A stretch of DNA of 64,000 nt from Escallonia rubra (taxonomy: Eukaryota; Streptophyta; Magnoliopsida; Escalloniales; Escalloniaceae). Shown one piece after another: positions 11,961 through 22,645 of this stretch. The notes beneath the pieces were generated by a model, which saw nothing but the letters and a program-made list of their open reading frames with translations, was not told where the DNA came from and made no database searches. How positions within the stretch are numbered: position 1 is the stretch's first letter; each line of letters opens with the position of its first letter. Both the position numbers and the translations under genes were made by a program. Location: assembly GCA_033065855.1 (NCBI GenBank), contig JAVXUO010000522.1, positions 434,001 through 498,000 on the forward strand. Direction: 5' to 3'.

Positions 11961-12236
11961 ACGGGCTCTAAGCACTGAGGTTCTCCGCGCGTCTCTTGAT
12001 GCATTTTGTGGGATGCAGTAAGGGCTTGGACTGGTGGCTGGGGCAACGGGCTATTCTGATCATGCTACCGCGGCATGGTCAGTCTCCTCAGACAGGCAGG
12101 GAGATGCTGCAAGGGCAGGGCAGCACGAACTCGAAGACCGGCAGTCCAACAGAGAATCGGTACTTTGGACCCCCTGGTGACGTGTCGCTCCCAGGGGACG
12201 ACACGTGTCAGCTGATGACACATGCACACTTTTCCC

Positions 12237-12244
12237 TATAAATA
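12237..12244 (+). promoter_or_regulatory. TATA box of the solo LTR
   Basis: TATAAATA sits in the same context as in the other family A LTRs (after a CACGTGTC..TGATGACA stretch). Confidence 0.65.
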
Positions 12245-12574
12245 GTGGACTTTGGAGCTCATTCAGGAGACTTTTCTCTCATTTGACATTTTCACTTTCT
12301 CTCTCTAAAAGACCAATTCTCTATGGTATTCTAGTGAGAGAAACACCTTTTGGACTCCTGACCTCGGACCCTTGTCTCTGCACCCTTCACTCGGAGTGTC
12401 GACCGTCGGCCCTGTTCGTCGTCGCCTTGCCTGCGCGGCGGTGCCAGCCCTCGTGACCTGTCTGGGGAGCCTTGCTCTCAGCCCTTACACCATCCTTACT
12501 GTCTCCCACTTTGTCTACTTGGAAGTTGATCCAGACTGCATCCTTTGTGGCACCTCACCACAAGAAAAGACGTT

Positions 12575-12780
12575 TTTTACGACGGATTTTTAGCAACGGA
12601 ATAGATTCTGGAGCTAAAAATTTTTTTACCGACGGAAACCTCTGTCAGTAAAACACCGTCGTAAAATATTATTTAAGTGACGGATTTATTCCGTCGCTAA
12701 AAACTCCGTCGGTAAAAATAGACATTCACCGACGGATTTTTAGCGACGGAGTTATTCCGTCGCTAAAAGTCTATTTAACT
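12575..12780. repeat. Left subterminal repeats of the CACTA element
   Basis: The motif TTTTAGCGACGGA and its inverse TCCGTCGCTAAAA occur several times in both orientations. Such clusters are the binding sites of the accessory TNPA-type protein in En/Spm elements. Matching copies lie at about 18140-18250. Confidence 0.85.
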
Positions 12781-12889
12781 CTCAGATCTGGTTTTCTCTC
12801 TCACTGCTTCTCTCTTTGAAAATCCCAAAACCATTTCCGGCGATTGTGCCACCACCGTTCTCACATCCTGCCCCATCTTCGGCGCCACC

Positions 12890-12985
12890 GAAAGCCTCGA
12901 CACCGGCGGTGACTTCCCTCGACGCCGGCGGTGACCTCCCTCGACACCGGCGGTGACCTCCCTCGACATCGGCGACTCCCATCAG
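12890..12985. repeat. Minisatellite of about 21 bp in the CACTA 5' leader
   Basis: About four copies of a unit with CTCGACACCGGCGGTGACCT lie just before a possible splice donor (CAGGTATTTT at about 12985). This may be the 5' leader exon of the transposase gene. Confidence 0.75.
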
Positions 12986-13774
12986 GTATTTTTTTGTGTC
13001 AATTAAGTATACTTCCTATTATTTTGTCAATTAAGTATCTGAGGAATTCTTTTCTGTTTGTAACCACAAGTTCCAAACTTATCGTCTCATGGGATTCCTA
13101 AAGTGATAGTAGCATAGTTGATTAATGTATATTGCTTGAGTTTGAGCTTAAAAGCAATGCAGACTTGAGTGATGTAAGCATGTGTTTGCGCTAGCAAATA
13201 TTTTCTAACTACAAATACGAGCTATTTATACGCATTAAAAATTACTGACTTTAGCTCTGAATGTTTTTATTGTGATCCAAGACTCTTGTCTTGATGATAG
13301 TAAGCCTCCAGTTACAATTAGAGAAGAAAACATTGTAAATCCATTATCATATAGCGGAACTTCTAGAAGGGTTTTCCACGTTAAATCTTGGTATTTGTGT
13401 GTGGCTAATTTCTCGAGTTCATTGTTACAACTTATTTCACGTTAAATATTGAGCTATTTCATGTTCTTTTTTCGCGTTACTACTTATTCCGCATACGATT
13501 ATCTTGTATTTGTTGCCTTCTAACTGGACTAGCACAATACTATAGCTCACTAGTTTCCTCTTCATTGAAGACTGTTAGTGTTGATGTAGTTCCTCTCAGG
13601 GTAGCTCGTATGGAGCAGCTTCAAGCAACTCGCTTACGGTGCAGTTCTCCCGGCCTTTGTAACTCTTCCGCTACCTCTCTTGCCTTAACTAGAAGACTAC
13701 TCTTGACTTTTCTCGAACTAGTTCTTGAGTGCTTGAAGCGCATGATTACTTTCCCTGCAATAGCGAAATCAACC

Positions 13775-14040
13775 GAACCCTAAATTGAATCAATAGAACC
13801 CCCTAATTGAACCCTAAATTGAAGTAATTGAACCCTAATTAAACCCTAAATTGAATGCCCTAATCGAATCGAACCCTAAATTAAACTAATTGAACCCATA
13901 ATTACCCTAAATTGAATACCCTAATCCAACTGAAACCTAAATTGAACTAATTGAACCCTAAATTGAATGCCCCAAATCAACCGAACCGTAAATTGAATCA
14001 ATGGAACCCCCTAATTGAACCCTAAATTGATGTAATTGAT
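13775..14040. repeat. Degenerate tandem repeat containing telomere-like CCCTAAA words
   Basis: Units of roughly 15-20 bp (TTGAACCCTAAATTGAA and variants such as CCCTAATCGAA) repeat for about 265 bp, directly before the transposase remnant. Each unit contains the plant telomere heptamer CCCTAAA or a one-base variant. The spacing between heptamers is irregular, so this is not a plain telomere array. Confidence 0.8.
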
Positions 14041-14046
14041 AGACCA

Positions 14047-14760
14047 GTGGCCTCATGCTTGAAATTACTAGCTGAAGGCCCTAACAAACAAACATCCTGT
14101 TACGGAGGCTATATCATCAACGGGTTTAGGTTTAACGTAAAAGATGATGACCGAACAAAACAAACCCAAAACAGTGGAGTCTTGGTCAACGGCGACTGTT
14201 ATGCCGAGAATTGCATGGACTTTTACGGAGAGCTAGATGAGATTGTTGAGCTAACATATCTGGGTTCCCAAAACCGCCTGGTAATGTTCAAGTCTACGTG
14301 GTTTGATGTCACATGCAGTAGATGAATCCGTGTTAGCTCTCAAGGGATTGTAGATGTCAATGTCAAGTCAAGACTTGCATCAGACAAGCCCTTTGTGTTT
14401 GCTAGTCAAGCTGTACAAGTATTTTACGCGGAGGACGTCGCCAATCCCAAATCTCATTGGTATACAATTATCAAGTCCAAGATATTGCCCGTGACATATG
14501 ACAGTGAGCTAGACTCCTTTCAAGCCGACCAACCACGTGTCTTGTTCCCTGTTGAGGTCAACAACGAGGAGGACGATCTTCCTCTTCCAACAACACTTCT
14601 TGTAGGAGAAGAAGTCGTAGATGATGACGCGGAAGACGTGGAAAGTGTTGGAGATGATGTGACCGAGTCTACTGATGAAGAGGATGAATTAGAAGATTAA
14701 GAAGACGACGAGTCCCACGAAGAAGATGACGACCAGGAAAGTGAAGATGATTCGCAAACT
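14047..14760 (+). pseudogene. CACTA TNP2-type transposase, C-terminal part (DUF4216-like)
   Basis: One frame reads through 14047-14760 with a TGA at 14323 and a TAA at 14698. The motifs are those that end plant En/Spm transposases: YGGYIINGFRFNVK, TQNSGVLV, DFYGELDEIVELTYLG and WFDVT, then GIVDVNVKSRLASDKPFVFA and SQAVQVFYAED. A very acidic tail follows (runs of Glu and Asp). The upstream Transposase_21 catalytic region (DDE) is absent. The sequence before it is the telomere-like repeat, so an internal deletion or rearrangement removed the catalytic part. Confidence 0.87.
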
Positions 14761-15002
14761 GAAAATGATTGACTTGTAATGTTGTAACATCGCGGGAAAA
14801 ATGTAGTAACATTTTAGAACTTGGTTCATATTGATGTGTGTTTGCACCTCCGTTCATATATATATATAGTGCCGATGATGATTTCTGCCAAATTATTGTT
14901 TTTAACGTGTTAATGTCTTTGTAATTTATCTATATGAAGTCAGATATGAATAGGATACGGGCTATTCGTGGCTAGGCTGGACGCCGAGTTGCTTCCTCCC
15001 CA

Positions 15003-16571
15003 GTGGGTCCCACCTCGTCACTGCCTACTGATGACGAGGCACAGAGTGATCGCATACAGCAGATGGGGCCCCAGCCCCAGCCATCGACCCAGCTCCAGCC
15101 GTCGCCTCAGCCCGACGCAGATTCATCCCACACGCGCGTGCATTCTCCATCTTCTGTGGGTTCTACCTCAGGTATAGTTGATAACGGTGTTTAGTACATT
15201 TTCGCTAGCCTTATATTTAAAGTATATTTGAACTGTATTAATGTCTGTGTTTTGTAGGATCTCGACGAGGCCGTGGTCCGACACGCGGGGTACGCATCGA
15301 CCCCCAGCGTAAACAGAGAGTTACGCTCACGCAGGAGGGCCTGTAAGTACTAAAAATATCACCTCATGCCTTATATTTAAAATTTTGGGGTGTTAATTTA
15401 TATTTAAAATGCATTAATTAATTTATTTACTTCTTTGGCAGGATCTTGGAGAATCAGGCGAGGATGAAGATCGGCGTTCTTGTGAAGGGCCGATTCTTCT
15501 AGCCACACCTGTACTGGAAGGACTGGGATGCCACTGCGAGGGAGGCCCTATGGGAGGAGTGGCTGGTACGGTGAAGTATTTTTTTCAGCGTTAGTAAATG
15601 TTTAATTAGAGTTTGTTTTCTGTTGTTAATTTGTGTTATTGAATGCCTTACAGGAGGGGTTCACGTTTGACACGCCTCAGCAGCAGGCACTGGGGCAGCA
15701 GGCCTTCTTTGCCTACATCGGCAAGAATTACCGCCGATGGCTCCACGACGTCCGGGACAGGGCGAAGAAGATGATGCCCGAGGGTGCCCCGATGATGTAG
15801 ATGACGAGATATCCCCCAAATTGGATATCTCACCGTGTATGGGAAGAGGTGATAGATCGGTGGGCTGCGGATCCACGCTGGGACGCCAAGAGTAAGAGCA
15901 GGGCCGAGAACAGACATAATAGAGATCCGACGCACACGGGGGGGTCGGTGCCACACGACATCGTCCGACACATGAACGCGGTCGAGCACCCGAATCTGGA
16001 GGAGGATGAGGTCATAGCTCTGACCTATAGTCAGACGCACGTGCGGAAGAAGGACAAGGACGAGGCTCACCGGGCGGGCGACTATATTTCAGATATTGCC
16101 CGGCGGATCGATGTGAGTCAATTTGTTTAAGTTGTTAATGTTTTGTCTTTCTATCCTCAATGTCCGTTTCGTTAATTAATGCCCTAACATATCGTTAAAC
16201 CACTATTTTTACAGGCCTCGTATGAACAGCTAAGGGGGTCCGAGCAGCAGTCCAGACAGCCATCAGTGTCCACTAGTACGACTGCGAGTACTGGGGGGTT
16301 GAAGCGATGGCTGGATACGCCGAAGGTCGTGAATCGGCCGAAAGGCCGCATACGCGGCCTGCCTAGCACGACTGCTCGTGCCGTGATAAGAGCGTCATCA
16401 CCCCCTGCTGCCCCTCCACAGACACCGGCTCCTCAGTGTCAGTTGAACGATGAGGAGATCCAGCGCATTGCTATAGTGGTGGTGAGGATGATCAGGGAGC
16501 AGGGCGCTGCTGGACATGCCGAGCCGGCCCCGGATCAGCAGGATCCAGATCCGGGACTCGGCAACCCCTGA
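15003..16571 (+). pseudogene. CACTA second gene, Transposase_24 (Ptta/En/Spm, TNPA-like) type
   Basis: Several exons can be traced: about 15003-15170, 15258-15342, 15443-15565, 15652-16111 and 16216-16571, with GT-AG borders. The early part has Gln/Pro-rich sequence and RRGRGPTRG. The middle carries the family core: FFAYIGKNYRRWLHDVRDR, PPNWISHRVWEEVIDRW, KSKSRAENRHNRDPTHTGGS. The end has RPKGRIRGL. Stops at about 15499 (in GRFF*PH) and 15798 (MM*MT) break the frame. In related elements this protein binds the subterminal repeats and aids transposition. Exon limits are by eye. Confidence 0.82.
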
Positions 16572-16801
16572 TGAGCCCCTTCCCGTGCCCGTTCCTAGCT
16601 TCCCCCCCCCCCCCCCGCGCCCGGCTTGTACTTTCTCCCCTCCCCTAACCGGCTGTATCCGGTTCCCGGCTTGTACATAATGAGTCTTTTTTATAATAAA
16701 CATTTTTTATGATTGATTATATATATTTCTTTGTATATTGATTATTGCGCGTTGTTGTTGAGAAATGAAAATTGTATTACAGGTCCGGGTAATTGAAAAA
16801 T

Positions 16802-18108
16802 GGGTTAATAGCGAAAATATACCGTCATATATGGCACGTTTGCAAATTATATCTTAGACCTTTCAAAATAGTTTTTTTATCCACCAAACTATGGCTAACG
16901 TTGCAAACGTTTACCTTCCGTCCAACTTTTTGGAAACAAATTAGGGTTTGCAAAGTTATCCCGCAACATATTGAGGGCATATTGGTAAAATCGCCTGGGC
17001 ATATTTTAGAGGAAAAGATTGCAGGGCTACATAGTCCTCTTGTGTAATTACCAAATATGAAAATTCATATTATACCTTAACGTATAATATTTCCAAATCA
17101 GAATTTGAAAATTACCAAAGATTGAATTTGAAAATATGAAATTTTGAAAATATTAACATTTTGTTAACATAAAATATTAAAATATTATACCTTAACATTC
17201 AACTTTTGTTAATGGAAAATATGAAATTTTGTTAAGGTATAATATTTTCTTAATTTTTAGAAAACATTATACCTTAACATTTTGTTAACGAAAAATATGA
17301 AATTCATATTTGAAAATTCAGAAATTTTGAAATTTTCATATTAACATTTTCTTAACGGAAAATATGAAATTTCATATTTGAAAATATGAAATTTCATATT
17401 AACATATTTGAAAATATGAAAGTTGTCGTTAGAATTTTGCCTTTTAAATTCTAATTTTCAAATATGAAAATTTCATATTAGAATATTTAAAAGGCAATAT
17501 GAAAATTTCATATTCTAATATGAAAGGCATATGAAAGTTCATATTCTAATATGAAATTACATATTCTAATTTGAAAATTCAGAAATTTTGAAAATATTAA
17601 CAATTTGTTAAGGTATTTTCAAATTCATATTTTCATATAATATTATACCTTAATGTATAATATTTTCAACTTCAAATTTTCAAATATGAATTTGAAAAAA
17701 TGAAAATATGAATTTGAATTTTCAAATTTCAAAAATTCAAAATTTCAAAGATTGCGGGGCTGTATAGTCCTGATGTGTAAATTTTCAAATTTTCATATCT
17801 GAATTTTCTAAATTTTTTTCAATTTTTAAAATTTAGAATTCAAAATTCATAATAAATCTTTGTGTAAATTACCAAATTTTCAAAACTAGGGTTTGCAAAA
17901 TTATACCTTAACATTTTGTTAATGTTGTATTTTTATACCCTGGCAAAAAGTGACCTGAGCAAATTACCCTCGTAGTTTACGGAAAAACTAACAGGGTGTG
18001 GGCACGAGAATCGTGCTATAGTTTGGTGGATAAAAAAGCTATTTTGAAAGGTCTGAGATATAATTTGCAAACGTGCCATATATGACGGTATATTTTCGCT
18101 ATTAACCC
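16802..18108. mobile_element. Mutator-like non-autonomous element nested in the CACTA element
   Basis: The terminal inverted repeats are 91 bp (16802-16892 and 18018-18108) with two mismatches and begin GGGTTAATAGCGAAAA. The flanks are TTGAAAAAT (16793-16801) and TTGAAAAAA (18109-18117), a 9-bp duplication with one change, as expected for Mutator-like elements. The interior (about 1.1 kb) is AT-rich, made of GAAAATATGAAATTTCATAT-like words in both orientations, with a repeated segment around GGGCT..ATAGTCCT at about 17025 and 17757. No coding sequence is seen. Confidence 0.9.
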
Positions 18109-18139
18109 TTGAAAAAAAAAAAAATCAAAAAAAGTTTGA

Positions 18140-18255
18140 CTTTTGGCGACGGATTAATTCCGTCGCTAAAAGTATTCCTATGAGGGACTTTTAGCGACGG
18201 TGAATCCGTCGTTAATTGTTTTAGCGACGGATTTACCCGTCGCTAAAAGCTTTTT
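18140..18255. repeat. Right subterminal repeats of the CACTA element
   Basis: Copies of TTTTAGCGACGG and CCGTCGCTAAAA face each other, mirroring the left end at 12575-12780. Confidence 0.85.
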
Positions 18256-18308
18256 TTCTTGTAGTGCCTCCACGTGGCAACGAACCCCCTTTTCTTGGCA
18301 ACATAAGC

Positions 18309-18455
18309 TTAATACTGTAGACCATTATAAAAGAGGAGTCATATTGGCAGAAGGGAAGGACAAAAAAAATGAAAGAGAGAGAGGGCCCTCTAGGCAAAAA
18401 CAAAGAAGAAAAAGAGCGAGAGAGGAGGCTGCTTCAGCAGAAGCACGAAAAAAGG

Positions 18456-18497
<42 letters not shown>

Positions 18498-18641
18498 AAG
18501 AGAAGAGGAAAAAAAGGGAAAAAAAAGGGAAAAAAAAGAAAAGAAAGAAAGTTTGTCTGTTTCTTCTTGAAAATTTAGTGTGCACAATATAAACCCTTGC
18601 GACATGAAAAATCATGTGAATCTCTAGGTGTAACTAAAGTC
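18309..18641. other. GA-rich simple sequence, no gene
   Basis: Purine-rich sequence with a clean (GA)n run at about 18455-18492 and poly-purine AAAGGGAAAA words to 18550. Open frames on both strands here are low-complexity (Lys/Glu/Arg or Ser/Phe/Leu) and are not taken as genes. Confidence 0.8.
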
Positions 18642-18651
18642 AAAGGTGGTT

Positions 18652-18846
18652 ACCACCAAGCGCGTAGGTCAGCTGGTAAGGGGTTGTCCTAGCTTAACCA
18701 GAGGTCTCGTGTTCGAGTCCTGGGAATGCAGCTGCGTTAAAACTTGGTAGGGAGAGCTTTTCCGCCCATGTGGTCCTGCCCGGCTCGAACCCGGATTAGT
18801 CGGCTCCCAATGTGGTGTCCGGAAACCGGGTGGTCTAACCAAAAAA
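18652..18846 (+). mobile_element. tRNA-derived SINE
   Basis: The head contains Pol III box-A-like (TAGGTCAGCTGGTAAGGGG) and box-B (GTTCGAGTCCTGGG) motifs spaced as in a tRNA. A non-tRNA body follows (GGGAGAGCTTTTCCGCCC, CCCGGCTCGAACCCGGATTA), ending in a poly-A run. The flanks share AAAGGTGGTT (18642-18651 and 18847-18856), a 10-bp target duplication typical of LINE-driven insertion. The length of about 195 bp fits plant SINEs. Confidence 0.88.
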
Positions 18847-18856
18847 AAAGGTGGTT

Positions 18857-19425
18857 GTAAGCGGTTTGTGTTGAATTTCATGGACACTTATGAACCCTTG
18901 CAACCAGAAAAAAGCAATTGACAGGATAATATCCTTTGTAGCAAGAAAGAATATGAGCTACCAAGTGAAACTGTGTTTTCGGCACTAAAGTAAGAGCAGT
19001 AATTATACACTTTGACCCCATTATAGTGTGCCGCATAACATGACCCAAATGGAACTTAATGAAAAAATAATAGAATTCGGAAGACCTAAAATGCAATGTG
19101 CTTACGCCAATCGAAGCAATTGGCAATGCTTAGACCAAAAGATAGGTCTGGGGAAAAAGCACGTGCAAAGCTTGCTAAAGCCTAAAATCACATCTCATGT
19201 TCATTAAGTTGTATACAAACAAGTCTCTATATTCAAGTTTTTAGCGACGAATAGGCGAGATGTGGCTGTACATGTATAGGCTTTAAAGGATATGTTGCAT
19301 ATGCAAGTAAGACTTTAATGTAAGCCTTTGCAAGTTGGTGGTAAGGGCTATCACCACCAAGGGCGATGGCCTTGGTGGAGCCCTCACCGATGGCCGATTT
19401 GTATATATATGTACGCACATATCTA
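18857..19425. other. Unassigned sequence before the probable Helitron
   Basis: AT-rich with no recognised gene or repeat. The last base before the proposed Helitron start is A (19425), as expected for Helitron insertion between A and T. Confidence 0.5.
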
Positions 19426-19780
19426 TCTATACTACATATAATAGGATTCGATTGATAGCCTCATAACCCAACAAACACCTAATCCATTTTTCTAGAATTT
19501 TTGATTTATTTTTATACCAACCTAATTACGTCTCAAAAGTTTGTTGGCCAGAAGATCAGCTTTTAATTACTCAGTTTTTGCAAAAGTCTCAAATTATTAG
19601 GCCACACTAACCATGCAAACTTCCACCACACTCATGTCTCCCACTTCCACGTTATAAACACTGCGGCAGTTAATTCATCTTCTCCCTATGTTCTGAGCTT
19701 TCAACAAAGCTTCTTAGCCAACAAAGCTGTGAGAGACCCGAGAGGGGGCTTTAAGTTGCATTCTAACCCGTACGTGGTAT

Positions 19781-20056
19781 TGCAAGCTTGTCAAGATTAT
19801 GTCCATTGCTTAAGACTACTAAATTCTGGGATAATGAATGTTCATTGCTTAGACTACTAATTTTCTTGGTTTCGTTTTCAGGTGTTCGACGAAATAAGTA
19901 GCCGTGAAATTGAGAAGATAAACGTTCTCCGTGGCATATTCAACAGCAAGATATTCATGGGCGTCATGGTCTCCATTAATGTGATCTGATGACTCATTTC
20001 ATACAGCACCAAACCACACATGCAAAGCACAAAAAAAAAAAACAGATCCAAAGTAC
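19781..20056 (+). pseudogene. Autoinhibited-type Ca2+-ATPase exon fragment, copy A
   Basis: After a TTTTCAG acceptor, 19882-19989 reads 35 residues that include VFDEISSREIEKIN and MGVMVS. These match the conserved C-terminal region (Cation_ATPase_C) of plant ACA-type P2B calcium pumps, which export Ca2+ with a calmodulin-regulated domain. Intron sequence before the exon is kept, so this is a genomic piece and not a cDNA copy. A stop follows and no other pump exon is present. It lies near the proposed 5' end of the Helitron, which suggests capture. Confidence 0.82.
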
Positions 20057-20333
20057 TGCAACATTGTCAAGGTTATGTCCATTGCTTAAGACTACTAAAT
20101 TCTGGGATAATGAATGTTCATTGCTTAGATTACTAATTTTCTTTGTTTCGTTTTCAGGAGTTCAACGAAATAAACAGTCGTGAAATAGAGAAGATAAACA
20201 TTCTACGTAGCCTATTCAGCAGCAAACTATTCATGGGCGTCATGGTCTCCACTGTGATCTGCTGACCCATTTCATACAGCAACACCAAACCACACGCGCA
20301 AAGTAGAAAAAAAAACCAAAAACAGATCCAAAG
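20057..20333 (+). pseudogene. Autoinhibited-type Ca2+-ATPase exon fragment, copy B (tandem)
   Basis: This repeats copy A head to tail with the same intron, acceptor and downstream A-rich tail (CAGATCCAAAG). The exon part, 20158-20265, reads 35 residues with FNEINSREIEKIN and LFMGVMVS. It differs from copy A at many third positions and some amino acids (Arg-Gly-Ile-Phe-Asn to Arg-Ser-Leu-Phe-Ser). Two copies that differ this much may be two related exons or an old duplication. Confidence 0.82.
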
Positions 20334-21755
20334 AAGGCGGGATTTTGTGTGTGCGCGCGCGCGCGCCATGTGTGGGTGGGTGGTGGTTAGCGGGTAGGGG
20401 CTGTGTGTGTGTCGTGTCTGGGTGTGTGAGGTCCTTCAGTGTGGTGGTTGTACGGTTGCGGGAGGAGTATGCGAGGTCCTTCAGTGTTGAATTGATCTCT
20501 TTTCCATACCTGCGTGTGACAAGGTGTTCTAAATCAGGGTATTATTTCTTACATTTGCCGGTGAGAGAGAAATGGCTGGAGCGAATAGATAGAGACAGAT
20601 TATGATGAAGTGATGAAAAAGAGAGGGGGCGAGGGGATATATAACCATAATGCACCCAGCTTTGCTTGCTTTAGGTGGTGGTTCGTGAAAGAGAACACAC
20701 AGAGAGACACACACACACACACACTGTATCTATATTCTATGTAATCGAATTTCATTGTTATAGCTTCTATAACATGCAAATTTTCAACTGAAAATTGTTG
20801 AAGTACTGGGTTGCGTTGGTGCAGTAAGGTTTATTGTGCGGTTTCTTGTGAAGGACGTCAAGACTTACAGGTTCGTTCATGATATGTAATACTCTAGCTG
20901 AGTCTTTCCTACTGCATTTAATCTCATTTTGCTCCACAAGTTTCATTGTCCGAGCAACGAAATACTGATTTGTAACTTTCTGATTATCATGCACGAGAGC
21001 ATCTCTTTTTGTTATCTTTCCTGAGATGGGGTAGACCCAATAGAATACAACACCACCAAATGACTAGAGCAACTAAGCAGTAAAAGGCCAAGACAGAGCA
21101 ACATTTGTTGCTTTGTTGCCTTCTAGCCGCTCATGTACGAGAGCAGGTTGTTTAAGAGCAATATTACCTCGGTAAAGGGATAACAACCGTTTATCTAATT
21201 AAACGACCATATAGATTTTACTACAAGTAAACTAGAAAGGCACCTTAAATGTGCCACCAAAACTACTTCATAAAAATAAAAAATAACACCAATTAGCCAT
21301 GGCTTTGGACTCTTCAAGTGTTCTTGGATATTTGGAAGGCAAGCAAAATAGGCTCTAACAAATTTATTTGGATTCATACCAATTACATCTCAAATAACGT
21401 TTGATGTACCAAATGTTCAAGTATGTTAAAATTAGTTGCACTATATGTTTGTCATGGTTGTAACAATTAGAGATGTTTGATGCATTGAAAACAAAAGAGT
21501 TCTAATTTTATTGTCGCTGTATTTTTTAATTGAATTTTGTACTTCATGTTTTTGTATAAGGTTTGTAGGTAATGTGATTGTGATTAATACTGTTTTTATT
21601 AAGAAAATCCTAGAGAAACATTCTTTTACGCCTATGCATAAATTAAGAAGTAAGTTTCAACCGTTATAATTTTTTAGTTTTCTTATTATACTACAGAAAT
21701 GTCGCTAAAGAACCTTCAACGAAAAACAAGGTGCGGATCAATACAAAGTGACTTT
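20334..21755. other. Unassigned sequence with simple repeats
   Basis: A (GC)n/(GT)n run lies at about 20348-20420 and a (CA)n run at about 20707-20724. The rest is AT-rich. No gene was recognised. Confidence 0.6.
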
Positions 21756-22645
21756 AACCCGTGTTGTGGGGGTGGTGGGGGTGGTGGGTGTTGTCGTCCG
21801 TTTTGTTAGGGCTATGTTCGTGTTGTTAGGGGGTCGTGAGTAAGGGTGGGTTGTGGGTAAGCAGTGGTTGGGGGTGGTGGGTATTGTTGTCTATGTTGTT
21901 ATGGGGCATGGGTTGTGGGTAGCGATGGTGGGCATTCGTTGTCCATGTTGTTAGGGGGTCGTGGTTAGGGGTGGGTTGTGCGTTGCGGTGGAGTGTGTCT
22001 GTTACTCTGTGTGTATTTGAGAGAGAGAGATAGAGATAGAGAGAGGGGTGGTGGGCTATGCCTGTGTTGCAGAGTCTGAGGGGTAGCGGGTGGTGGGATT
22101 GGTGGGGGGGGGGGTTTACTGTGACTGTTGTGGGGGTTCATGGGGTGGGTAACATGGTCATGGGGCTGCTGGGTGTTGCTCTCCATGTTGTCGGGGGTCT
22201 GGATTGTGGGTCGCGGGTGGATGGCATGGTGGGTGAACTGATTTGGGAGGGGTTTGCGGCTAGCGGGTGGGTGTTTGTGTGTTTTACTGCATGTGTGCGT
22301 GTGTGGGGTGGGGTAGTGGGTAGCCGCGGGACTGATGGGAGGGTTGGGTTTTCGATTGTGGGTAGCAAGGTGGTGGGGTGTGTGTGTGTGTGTGTGTGTG
22401 TGAGGGGTGAAGTGGGGGTGGTGGGTGTTTTAGTGTGACTGTGCTAGGGACTTGGGGTCCATGTGTAATAGGTCTAGCGGGGGGTAGGGTGGGTGGTGGG
22501 TGTGTTTTGGTGTGAGTGTGCTAGGGGCCTGGATACCGTGGATAGTGGGTTTAGCGGAGTGTGGGGGGTGGTCTCATTGTTACTATGTGTGTGAGATGTT
22601 TGTGAGTTGGTGTGCTTGTGTGTGACGGTGTGTGGGGTGGGGGCA
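21756..22645 (+). repeat. G/T-rich degenerate minisatellite
   Basis: About 890 bp of GGTGGTGGG, GGGTTGTGGGTAGC and GTTGTTAGGGGGTCGTG words repeat irregularly on the + strand, including a (GT)n run at 22379-22402. The strand bias is extreme, with many runs of three or more G, so G-quadruplex formation is plausible. Open frames here are Gly/Val/Trp-rich artefacts. Confidence 0.85.

Larger units (their letters stand above)
12556..18266 (+). mobile_element. CACTA (En/Spm-type) transposon inserted in the solo LTR
   Basis: The left end reads CACCACAAGAAAA, one base off the classic CACTACAAGAAAA. The right end is CTTGTAGTG, its inverted form. CCT flanks both sides (12553-12555 and 18267-18269), the 3-bp duplication of this superfamily. 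Subterminal repeats of TTTTAGCGACGGA lie at both ends. The element is 5711 bp and carries the C-terminal part of a TNP2-type transposase and a second gene of the Transposase_24 type, both on +. A Mutator-like element is nested near its right end. The catalytic part of the transposase is missing, so this copy could only move with help. Confidence 0.93.
10015..18303 (+). mobile_element. Solo LTR of family A, split by a CACTA insertion
   Basis: The LTR starts TGTTCCTAA at 10015 and ends TTGGCAACA at 18303. It is flanked by TAAGC on both sides (10010-10014 and 18304-18308), the 5-bp target duplication of an LTR element. No internal region or second LTR lies between the duplications, so this is a solo LTR left by recombination between two LTRs. 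Without the CACTA insert (12556-18266) it is about 2575 bp. The sequence on both sides of the insert rejoins cleanly: GTGGCACCT before it and CCTCCACGTGG after it. The family tail (GTGGCACCTCCACGT) is restored once one CCT is counted. Confidence 0.92.

Noticed and set aside
13775..14040. True interstitial telomere
   Set aside because: The CCCTAAA words are irregularly spaced and diluted by AATTGAA spacers; not a head-to-tail heptamer array.
18200..18615. Lys/Glu/Arg-rich open frames
   Set aside because: They are caused by GA-rich simple sequence.
18660..18730. Possible tRNA gene
   Set aside because: Box A and B are present, but the sequence does not form a full cloverleaf with an acceptor stem and continues into a SINE body with poly-A and a target duplication.
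22058..22438. Open frame of 126 residues in the G-rich region
   Set aside because: Gly/Val/Trp-only low-complexity translation of a repeat.
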